This document shows positions 10,185-18,128 of a stretch of 21,087 nt of DNA, piece after piece. A model generated the notes under the pieces. That model did not search any database and was not told where the DNA came from. It saw nothing but the letters and a program-made list of their open reading frames with translations. The stretch spans positions 1-21,087 of the forward strand of contig LDJE01098796.1 of NCBI GenBank assembly GCA_001021135.1. Direction: 5' to 3'. This DNA is from Selaginella kraussiana. Its lineage: Eukaryota; Streptophyta; Lycopodiopsida; Selaginellales; Selaginellaceae. Both the position numbers and the translations under genes were made by a program. The stretch's first letter is position 1. Each line of letters opens with the position of its first letter.

Positions 10185-10612
10185 TCATGGTTTTGGAGGT
10201 GGAGCTATGGCCGAGCATAAAGCACATCCAGCCACACTGTAGCAAGTGTCAGTTTTTGAGCAATATTTCTTGCATGAACAAGACGTGCCCTTGGTTCTGC
10301 AAGATCAAAGCATGAGACACACTGTATAGCAAATCAGCAGAAATCACGTAACGGTGGCGGAGCTTCTTTGGCGGTGCATAACATACAGCTGTAGATACTA
10401 TAGCAAGGGTCAGTTTTCACGCAATATGCCTTGCATGAACAAGACGTCCCCATGGTTTCCGTCATTCTGCAATATCAAAACATGAGACATCCACATCAGA
10501 AGAAATTAATCACGTACTGACGTGCAGTAGAAACTGTTCGAGCTTTGGCAAACACGACCAATGCACACAACACCACAAAGAAGATGAATAGTGGACGAAA
10601 AGAATAACTCAT
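10185..10612 (-). CDS. CRP-A: secreted two-repeat six-cysteine protein
   Basis: Three exons on the minus strand: 10612-10518, 10466-10353 and 10296-10185, with introns of 51 and 56 nt, all GT-AG, giving 106 residues. Residues 1-24 form a signal peptide (MSYSFRPLFIFFVVLCALVV then FAKA). The mature part has two repeats with the same cysteine pattern C-x-C-x3-C-x5-C-x5-C-x2-C, the first opening TSCSCKAYC and the second TSCSCKKYC, joined by and ending in proline-rich tails. Exon 2 encodes repeat 1 and exon 3 repeat 2; both introns are phase 2. The protein should be exported and disulfide-rich. I do not recognise the family; size and pattern resemble plant defence or signalling peptides, but the function is unknown. 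A TATA box lies upstream at 10671-10678. Confidence 0.75.
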
Positions 10613-10670
10613 TGTTGTTCTTAAGCTTTGTGACTCAGCTGTGAATGCAAGCATCAAATTCCATCCCACA

Positions 10671-10678
10671 TATATATA
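10671..10678 (-). promoter_or_regulatory. TATA box of CRP-A
   Basis: tatatata lies about 60 bases upstream of the CRP-A start codon. The corresponding position upstream of CRP-B also has a TATA-like word, and both leaders share tgtgactcagctg, which contains a TGACTCA bZIP-type word (10629-10641 and 16708-16720). Confidence 0.55.
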
Positions 10679-10879
10679 CTTCCTGACCCTGCGTTATGTT
10701 CCTTGACTCTTCTTTGACCTTGTGCAATCCGGCATCCCCTGTTTGCTTTGATACCAAGGGGTGACAGCCTACGGTCGGTTCAAAGTCGCCTGTTTTATTC
10801 TTTGACGCCAAATTGCGACAGCCTACACTTAACTATACCCCAAATTGAAATGGTGGTGAGCATGTATTTGGCAAGAGAA

Positions 10880-11000
10880 GGATGGACTCTTTCTACCTCG
10901 CACAATCCGGCGTCCTGTTTGCTTTGATCCCAAGGTGTGACAGCCTACACTTGGTCCAAAGTTCCCTGTTTTCTTTGGTTAACTATATCCCGCAGAGGGC
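10880..11000 (-). repeat. Second, partial copy of the CRP-A promoter
   Basis: The words cacaatccggc, tgtttgctttgat, ccaag.tgtgacagccta and aactata.ccc, found at about 10725-10850 upstream of CRP-A, recur in the same order at 10898-10990. They also occur upstream of CRP-B at about 16800-16890. So the promoter segment is present twice in tandem beside CRP-A and once beside CRP-B. Confidence 0.7.
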
Positions 11001-11486
11001 TTCAAGCTGGTATACCAGAGCAGCGCGCCGTTGGAAAAATAAAAAGTATGCAATTACTGTAGTTATTCATTACAGAGCCCGCGTGACAATTTGGTAATTG
11101 CTCGCAGAATGGCCATGGTTATGTCTAGGAGTTGTATAAATTCAGTCATTTATGTTTAGTGTATGTGCCACGCTTGCATGACTATGCATTATTTCTTTTT
11201 ATTTTTTTGAAAACAAATAAGATTACAATGCTGTTAAAGGCACATATATCTGCCTATCTCAGACCAGCCAGCGTCGGACCATAACGTTATTTCTTTTGCT
11301 CTGAAATGTTGAGTGCCTTTGCTCATATATTGCACTCAACAAGCAAACATTATTTCACTCAACATTTCATAAACAATATAAAAATTGAATTTATTTATAT
11401 CTTAGGGTGGTAGATATAACAATGAACCCTTTTTAGGGCTTTCAGAATTAGGGTTCTTGACGTTTCCTCCAGGCGCTCGATCGGCG

Positions 11487-13979
11487 ATGGATTTCAACGA
11501 GGCAGAGGCGACCGAAGGATCGAGGTGGGTATGGCACGTAGCGCCAACCAGCAAATTGGATGCTGCGCGCATGGTAGTACCACTGGCCATAGTCCACAAC
11601 GTAATCATGAAATCACCAGAGATCCCGGTGTTAGAATACGGGGCGGTAAGGTGCAACCAGTGCACCGCGGTACTCAACCCGTTTTGTAGCGCCGACTACA
11701 TGAACAAGATGTGGACCTGCCCCTTCTGCCTCCAGAGGAACTACTTCCCCAGCCACTACTCGGGCGTCAACGAGCACAATCTACCCGCTGAGCTCCACTC
11801 GACGTTCAGCATCGTCGAGTATGAACCAAAGACGCAACCGGGATCGCAGATGTACGGGCAGGCTGCACCGGGTTACACCAACGTTACGTCCACGACTTCA
11901 CCGGGGTTCTTGTTCGTGGTTGATACTTGCATGAGCTTTGAGGACCTTGAGGCTCTCAAAGTTCAACTCACGCATCTACTTACCATTCTGCCCGAGGACG
12001 CCAGGGTTGGGCTCGTTTCGTTTGGTACCATGGTTAGCGTCCATGTTTTGGGCCTGGAGTTCTCCAAGCAGATATGCTTCCCCGGTAACAAGGACCTCTC
12101 CCCACAGCGGGTATGTTTTACGTAGATTTATTTATTATGAGTGGTTTACTGAGCTGCATTTATCATTATAGTCAGGGAGTTTTTTTATCATTAGGGCTTT
12201 ACAAATTAGGGCTTATCAATTAGGTTTTACAAATTAGGTCTAGGGTTTAGGGTTTGTCACTAACATACATATATTTCTCTGTGCCAGATCCAAGAGCTCC
12301 TAGGCGTCTCAAGCCAGAAGGGACGTCCAAACCAGATGGTACAACAAGCGGCCAACCAGTACATCCTTCCAGCGTCCGAGTGCGAGTTTTCCATCAACGA
12401 GGCGATCGAGGAGCTCCAGCCGAACGGGTTCGAGAACACCCCAGGCCATCGTCCTCGGAGAGCAACCGGTGCAGCCCTAGCGGTGGCAGCCGCACTGATG
12501 GAAGGCTGCCTCCGCAACGTCGGCTCCCGCATCATGCTCTTCGTCTCGGGCCCTGCAACCCACGGCCCGGGACTCGTAGTCGAGACCGAGACCGACAAGA
12601 TGATCCGAAGTCACCAGAACATCGTGAACGGGACGGCACCACACTACAAGAAGGCATGTGACTTCTACGACGAGATCGGGCGCCGTCTGGTGGAGAACAG
12701 CCATGCCCTAGACCTGTTCGCGTGCTCGTTGGATCAAGTCGGCGCCGCCGAGCTCAAGACGGCTGTGCAGAGCACGGGCGGACTCATGGTCCTCGCCGAG
12801 ACGTTCGAGTCGGAGCAGTTCAAGAGGAGCCTGAACAAGATGTTTTCCAGAGATGAGCAGGGGCACCTCCTCATGGGCTTCAATGCGACGTTCGAGGTGA
12901 TCACCTCCATGGGCATCAAGCTCAACGGTGCCATCGGGCCGTGCTCGGCTATGAAAAAACGCGAGAAATCCAAGGCCGGGAGCAACGTCAGCGACACCGA
13001 GGTCGGCATCGGGGGCACCAACGTCTGGAAGCTCTGTACCCTAGACCACAAGACCGCGGTGACGGTGTTCTTTGAGGTGGCGCACAAGACCGAGAACTCT
13101 GGTAGTCCCTTCTTCATCCAGTTCCTTACGCAGTACCAGCATGGTAATGGTAACACCCGGATGAGGGTTACCACGATATCACGTCGCTGGATCGACGCTA
13201 CCGACCAGGACGAGATGGTTAAGGTCGCGTTCGACCAGGAGACCGCGGCGGCGGTGATGGCCAAGCTTGCATCTCACAAGGCGGAAAACGAAGAGACGTT
13301 CGACATTGTGAGATGGGTCGACAAGCAACTGATTAGGGTTTCATCTCGGTTCGGTGAGTACGTCAAGGAGGACCCGAGCTCGTTTCGTTTCTCCCCATCG
13401 TTTTCGCTCTATCCGCAGTTCATCTACCACCTTCGACGTTCACAGTTCCTCGTGGTGTTCAACAATTCCCCAGACGAAACGGCGTTCTTCCGGCTCATGC
13501 TTAACCGCGAGAACGTGGTTAACTCAATGGTAATGATCCAGCCCACTCTCATGGCCTACTCCGCCGACGGTGGTCCGCCGGTGCCGGTGTTACTGGACAT
13601 CAGCTCCATCACTCCCGACGTGGTACTCCTCTTCGACTCGTTTTTCTTCGTCGTGGTACACTATGGTTCCATGGTTGCGTTTTGGAGGCGCGAGGGGTAC
13701 CACAAGGATGAGCAATATGCGAATGTGAGGGCGCTGCTTGAGACGCCCATTGCGGATGCCCTCATGTATATGAGGGATAGGGTTCCCGAGCCGAAGCTGA
13801 TCGAGTGCGATCAGCATGGGAGTCAGGCGAGGTGGCTGCTGGCCAAGCTCAACCCCAGTTCTTCGTATAACACGACTGAGGCGTATGGGGAAAAAGAGGT
13901 CATTTTCACGGATGATGTCTCGCTGGAGCTCTTCATTGATCATCTGAAGAGGCTTGCTGTGCAGCAGGCGGTGCAATGA
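11487..13979 (+). CDS. SEC23: SEC23, GTPase-activating subunit of the COPII coat
   Basis: Two exons, 11487-12110 and 12288-13979, encode 771 residues, a normal SEC23 length. SEC23 pairs with SEC24 in the inner COPII coat on ER exit sites and stimulates GTP hydrolysis by SAR1. The zinc finger has C56, C59, C78 and C81 (RCNQCTAVLNPFCSADY and WTCPFCLQRN). The trunk (vWA-like) domain starts near residue 140 (GFLFVVDTC, VGLVSFGTMV). The C-terminal gelsolin-like domain contains CDQHGSQARWLLAKLNP; its R723 aligns with the arginine finger that reaches the SAR1 active site in yeast Sec23 (R722). The segment between zinc finger and trunk (about residues 115-138) is Gln/Gly/Thr-rich. ATG 11487 is the first in-frame ATG and fits the family N-terminus. 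It lies between two copies of the CRP gene. Confidence 0.95.
12111..12287 (+). other. SEC23 intron with telomere-like repeats
   Basis: The only intron of SEC23 is phase 0, with gtatgt at the donor and tgtgccag at the acceptor. Its second half is a run of related words: attagggctt twice, acaaattagg twice, and then tagggtttagggttt at 12240-12254. This matches the plant telomere unit TTTAGGG in short form and parallels the telomere-like words in introns of the EAF1 gene. Confidence 0.85.
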
Positions 13980-16263
13980 GGTTGATGATAATTGGCATAT
14001 GGAAATGAATTATTATTTGCTTTTATTTAATTATAATTTAATTTTAATTTCGCGTCATTAGGATTAAAAACTCTAAACGCCCTTCCGTACGTTGATTTTT
14101 GTTTTATTGACCATGTTAGACCCACGGCTAACAAATACATCTTCAACAATCCTTGTCAAGCATGCTGCTCAATGGTTTATCATAAAGTAAAAAGCACTTG
14201 GAACTTGTGTTATATAAAAATAAATATATATTATAACGACGAGACCTGTAGCATATATGCAAAGTTAATATTGTCGCGTTTCACAACCATAAACCTGAAA
14301 CACAAGCAAGCATTGCAGTACACATGGAAAACTCGACAAAAACAAAGAGCCCGATACTACGCAAGAAGTATAAAACCGAACAGCAATTTGTATTACCCAG
14401 TTCGGTGTTGGAGTCCTCTACATACCCACCAGAATAGAAGTCCAAGATAGATACAACATGTATTCTCTCATACAGATATCTATAAGTGCGTTGTGATCAA
14501 CTCCATTGAAAGCTTAAAGCCTAAAGGTGAATTTTTGTCTCTGGCGCTCCTTGTGTATGCTGTCACGAGCTTCGACTATGCTCATACCTAACCATAAAGG
14601 TAACGTGTCATGTGCGTGGCAGTACCAAGGGTAAGAAAGCCACTGTATGGTACCATGTCCTGTACAGTTATGGTAATGTATACAAGGTTTCCTGTATCTA
14701 TTGTATTAAAAACATGAATTAACTTTGTATTATGAAGAATTTGTAGTAGAAATTTTTATCTATTATATACCTAGGTGTTTTACAAATATTTATCACCCAG
14801 ATGATATACACACATTGTGTATAATGCCCCCCTAAACCCTAAACTGATTCAATTTCATTCTAGAGATGTACAATCTTCTTGCCATGTCCTGGTTCACCGT
14901 GGAAAAACCAAGGCCTAAACCTTTTGCCTCTACAAAATACACAGTACCCCTACTCATACAAGTGCTATGACATATACATATTGTAAGATGTGTGAGCAAA
15001 CTCAAAATTTAGACATCGCTTGGATGAATTAAGATATTGAAGAATCAGAACAAGATGTGCCCCCGTGAGCTCCAGCCAAAATTGACGACCGGAAAACAAT
15101 CATTTATTTCAGCTTAGCGATTGATGTACTAGTGAGATCACAACCAAAATGTAACGAGCTCGAAATTAAAAACAGCCCAGCAAGGACCAAGCTATCCAGA
15201 AGTCGCTGGAGAGCATTTTCGTGGCATTTTCACTCATAACCGAAAACGTTCGCATGAAAATGAAGGGGGTTGTGGTATCAGCACCTCAACCTTACTATAG
15301 AGGGCCAGCCTGAAATCATGTAGTTGGTGTACTAAGTATGGTTGGAGTATGGTTATGGCCTCTTAACAGCAAGTTATGTTATGGTTAAGTATAGTTATGA
15401 TGTATGCTCCTGCAGTACCATATTTTTTTGGCTCAGTAACTCTCAGGACGGATGATATGTCTACGGCAATGGCTGCTGCAGCAGTATGCAGAGGAACATT
15501 TGGATGACAGTATAAATGAAATGCGGACCTCTTCATCGTGTGCAGAAGCAGCTTGTATGACCAGGACCGGGGGCTGCACCATCCAGCAGCTGAGACTTCA
15601 GTGGTAACTTGCAATCAGTCAGTATTATTCGACTCGAAAGACGGTGCACTTCCATCGACTGTGGTTTAAAAATGTACCGTGTTGCCCCTTTTCCGGAACA
15701 ATAATCAAAAGCATGAGACACACAGTACAATAAATCAGCAGAAATCACGTAACGGTGGCGGTGGAACTGCTGTAGATATTATAGCAAGGCCAAGACGTCT
15801 TGTACAGCACCGCTTTGAATTGTTCACTGCCCTTTTCATAGTCAAAGGAGCATTAATCCTCAAAATGTGTGTACTCCAGCGAGTGCCGATCTGCATCTTC
15901 ACCATCCCATTGATACTTTGGATCCAGGACAGTAGCTTCACCTCGTTTCTTAACGGAATGCATCACCAGAGGTAAAGGAAAGCGTTTAATGTTAACGATT
16001 TGAATCAGAAGATAATTATAAAGTAGTATTTCAGTGCTAAACTATAGAAGAAGAATGGCCTCATTCTTGTCTTGTGCTTCAAAAGTTTGTCTTGCACAGG
16101 AACAACCAATTCCCTCCCATCATCTACACATAGATTGAGGGTGTCACTTAGAGCATTCAACAAGAAGGTTGATGCCCCAGCAATAATGATTGCCTCCGTC
16201 CAAAATTATTGAATAACAATGTTTATTTTAAAAACTGCGAAATAAATAGTAACACCGAGGTTT
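13980..16263. other. Intergenic region downstream of SEC23
   Basis: The first few hundred bases are AT-rich and likely hold the SEC23 3' end. A telomere-like word (ccctaaaccctaaac) lies near 14829. On the minus strand 14585-14514 there is a short reading piece after a good acceptor that ends in a stop (SIVEARDSIHKERQRQKF), which could be a last exon of an unrecognised minus-strand gene, but I could not find convincing partners. Around 15335-15400 atggtta-like words are repeated. A CRP relic lies at 15704-15790. The end (about 16060-16263) is shared with the 3' flank of CRP-A. Confidence 0.45.
15704..15790 (-). pseudogene. Relic of a third CRP gene copy
   Basis: This segment matches the second intron and the end of exon 2 of CRP-A. 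It shares gcatgagacacac, then aaatcagcagaaatcacgta (20 bases) running on into acggtggcgg, and then ctgtagatattatagcaagg-like sequence in the same order. The exon part is shortened by a deletion of about 25 bases that removes the last cysteine of the repeat, and no signal-peptide exon is found beside it. It shows that the CRP gene was copied at least twice in this window. Confidence 0.7.
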
Positions 16264-16690
16264 TCATGGTTCCAGAGGTGGAGGTGGAGGTATTATCCAG
16301 CATATAGCACATTCAGGAATACTGTGGCAAGGGTCAGTTTCTGAGCAATATCCCTTGCACGAACAAGACGTTCTGCAAGATCAAAGTATGAGACACTGTA
16401 TAGCAAATAAGTAGAAATCACGTAACGATGGTGTTGGAGCTTTGGTGGAGCATACAATACAGCTGTAGATATTGTAGCAAGGGTGAGTTTTCACGCAATA
16501 TGTCTTGCATGAACAAGACATCCCCATGATTTCCGCCATTCTGCAATACCAAAACATGAGACATCTTGTACAGCTTATCAGCAGAAATCACGTACTGATG
16601 TGCAGTCGAAACCGTTCGAGCTTTGGCAAACACGATCAATGCACACAACACCACAAAGAAGATGAATAGCGGACGAAAAGAAGAACTCAT
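16264..16690 (-). CDS. CRP-B: secreted two-repeat six-cysteine protein
   Basis: Three exons on the minus strand, 16690-16596, 16540-16427 and 16372-16264, with introns of 55 and 54 nt, give 105 residues. Exons 1 and 2 have exactly the lengths of the CRP-A exons (95 and 114 nt). A signal peptide (MSSSFRPLFIFFVVLCALIV then FAKA) is followed by two repeats with the pattern C-x-C-x3-C-x5-C-x5-C-x2-C (openings MSCSCKTYC and TSCSCKGYC) and a proline-rich end (IIPPPPPLEP). Keeping intron 1 would give a 90-residue frame without the repeats, so that simpler reading is probably an artefact. Family unknown to me. It differs from CRP-A mostly inside the cysteine loops, while the signal peptide is nearly unchanged. 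The gene sits about 1.1 kb from the proteinase-inhibitor-like gene, which runs the other way. Confidence 0.75.
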
Positions 16691-17554
16691 TTTTGTTCTC
16701 AGGCTGCTGTGACTCAGCTGCGAAGCGAGTATCCCACATTTATACTTCCTGAGCCTGCATTGTCCGGCTCAAATCTTCTTGGACTCTTCCTAGACCTCGC
16801 ACAATCCGGCATCCCCGCCGGCATCCCCTGTTTGCTTTGATACCAAGGGGTGATTGGTCCAAAGTTTGATACCAATGAGTAACTATACCCCAAATAAAAA
16901 ACGTGTCTATTGGAGGTTTTGACACTTGAAAGTTTCCTAACGATGGTCAATACACTGACCTGGGCTTCTTAGTAACATTAGCTTTGAACCCATGTTTGCT
17001 AATCCTTCGTACGTCCTGCGAAGTGAAGTCAGAGGTAAAATGAGAATTGCCTTAGGGTAAGACGTGTCCCTCTCCAGTCTCGGTCTATTAAATCCTGTAC
17101 TGATTCAAGAGCTCACTTTTATGACACTCTTTTCATGCGTCTCATCGGGTGGCCGGGAGGACTACCTCTGGTTTTCAATTTTGATCGATGTTTTCTAGAA
17201 ATTCCAAGACCTGAGGAGGAGTTTGTGCATATCATATCCACTGATGCAATTCTAAAAAACATAGAATTTCTTCTCGTATATTCATGTGACAAACCATGCA
17301 CTTCAAGCGTTAATTAACTGGCTGTAGATTTTGTGTATGACAAATGCTCTACTATATAAAACGGGATATAAAAACAAACAACTTTCCATGTCCTATAATC
17401 TGTGTATAGCACTGAATCCGAATTCTCGTTTTGAACATCTTGGTCCTCGGTCGCCGGATTCATATCGGGTTTAAGAAGTACACATGTCATGAAAGATCTC
17501 ACTTGTCAGCGGATAAGAACACATTTGGCCTACGTGTTTGGCATTCTGACAAAT
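16691..17554. other. Intergenic region between CRP-B and the Pin2-like gene
   Basis: Up to about 16890 this is the CRP-B promoter, with the block cacaatccggcatcccc and tgtttgctttgatacc shared with CRP-A; inside it the word gccggcatcccc is duplicated. From 16900 to 17554 I see no gene, repeat or RNA that I can support; short open frames here have no recognisable features. Confidence 0.5.
16739..16744 (-). promoter_or_regulatory. TATA-like box of CRP-B
   Basis: On the minus strand this reads TATAAA within AAGTATAAATGTGGGAT, about 50 bases upstream of the CRP-B start and matching the position of the CRP-A box (AAGTATATATATGTGGGAT). Confidence 0.5.
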
Positions 17555-17560
17555 TGAGAA

Positions 17561-17754
17561 GTCAGAAATGGCGGCCAAGGATGCACTAGCCCACTGCAAA
17601 TTTCTGACTATTTAATAACCGTGGGTCATGTTTAATCTCATTAGTTAATTCCTCATTGTCAATGTGGTAAGTCAGAAATGGCATGCTCATTTCTGACTAT
17701 TTAAGTCAGCCGTGGCTCATGTTGAATCTCATTAGTTAATTCCTCATTTTCAAT
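17561..17754 (+). promoter_or_regulatory. Tandemly duplicated promoter of the Pin2-like gene with inverted repeats
   Basis: Two units of about 110 and 85 bases (from 17561 and from 17671) each contain gtcagaaatg, a matching atttctgactatttaa, a ccgtgg.tcatgtt block and aatctcattagttaattcct, then cattNtcaat.tgg. In unit 2, gtcagaaatg (17671-17680) and catttctgac (17688-17697) form a perfect 10-base inverted repeat around gcatgct, directly before a TATA-like tatttaa. In unit 1 the same arms (9 bases) are separated by about 30 bases. Only unit 2 ends in the true ATG; unit 1 reads aatgtgg at that place. Confidence 0.75.
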
Positions 17755-18062
17755 ATGGCTAAGGCGGCGTTGCTGTTTCTTCTGGCGTTCATTGCTGTTG
17801 TAGCATTTCGTGCAAATGCACAAGGTACCATTCGATTGTATCGTGGGTTTATCTAAGTTCTGTTGAGATTTCAGACATTTGCACAAAGGAATGCATGCCA
17901 AACACAACTCTTGCATGTGGGGATGTCCGCTACCTTAATCACTGCCAGAACTGCTGCACCATTAGGCGCAACTACAAAGGGGGTAGATGCGGGCTTATAT
18001 CCAAGAGAACTGGTAAATACGTTTGCAAGGGTGATCATTTCGTTGGTCCTAAAGGTCCTTGA
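17755..18062 (+). CDS. Pin2-like (potato type II, MEROPS I20) secreted proteinase inhibitor
   Basis: Two exons, 17755-17824 and 17875-18062, with a 50-nt GT-AG intron, encode 85 residues. Residues 1-22 are a signal peptide (MAKAALLFLLAFIAVVAF then RANA). The mature part has eight cysteines in the order C-x3-C-x7-C-x8-C-x2-CC-x10-C-x11-C. The start DICTKEC, the central HCQNCC and the KYVCKGD end fit the potato inhibitor II domain (CTREC, CxNCC, FVCEGE). In that family the scissile bond follows the third residue after the first cysteine in C-T-R/E-C; here it would be Lys-Glu at mature residues 5-6, which predicts a trypsin-type target. The intron sits at the end of the signal peptide, as in angiosperm Pin2 genes. 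One domain only. Alternative: another eight-cysteine secreted peptide with chance similarity. Likely role is defence against digestive or microbial proteases (inference). Confidence 0.7.
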
Positions 18063-18068
18063 TGAATG

Positions 18069-18074
18069 AATAAA
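18069..18074 (+). terminator. Poly(A) signal of the Pin2-like gene
   Basis: aataaa begins 7 bases after the Pin2-like stop codon and lies 54 bases before the PPR start codon, so cleavage is expected inside the leader or first codons of the PPR gene. Confidence 0.5.
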
Positions 18075-18128
18075 ATGGTTCAATCTGGATGAAATGCTGA
18101 CTGGAATTATTTTTAATTGGAAATTCTT

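Larger units (their letters stand above)
10613..11486. other. Divergent intergenic region between CRP-A and SEC23
   Basis: This stretch holds the CRP-A promoter with its partial second copy on the minus side and the SEC23 promoter and leader on the plus side. Near 11386-11405 the AT-rich word tttatttatatc may serve as a TATA element for SEC23, followed by telo-box-like words (ttttagggc, aattagggttc) near 11431-11456. No coding sequence is evident between 11000 and 11486. Confidence 0.5.

Noticed and set aside
10185-10612. CRP as a Bowman-Birk type inhibitor
   Set aside because: Some words (CHS..., CxC) recall Bowman-Birk inhibitors, but the canonical CTxSxPPxC reactive loop and the cysteine spacing are absent.
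12254-12661. Arg/Pro-rich frame at the start of SEC23 exon 2
   Set aside because: Shadow of the SEC23 frame, which is conserved through this segment.
15363-15748. Minus-strand open frames of 71-83 codons
   Set aside because: No start context, domain or splice support; part of the stretch overlaps the CRP relic.
16418-16690. Single-exon 90-residue secreted protein at CRP-B
   Set aside because: It reads through a GT-AG intron; splicing gives the six-cysteine repeats that match CRP-A exon for exon.
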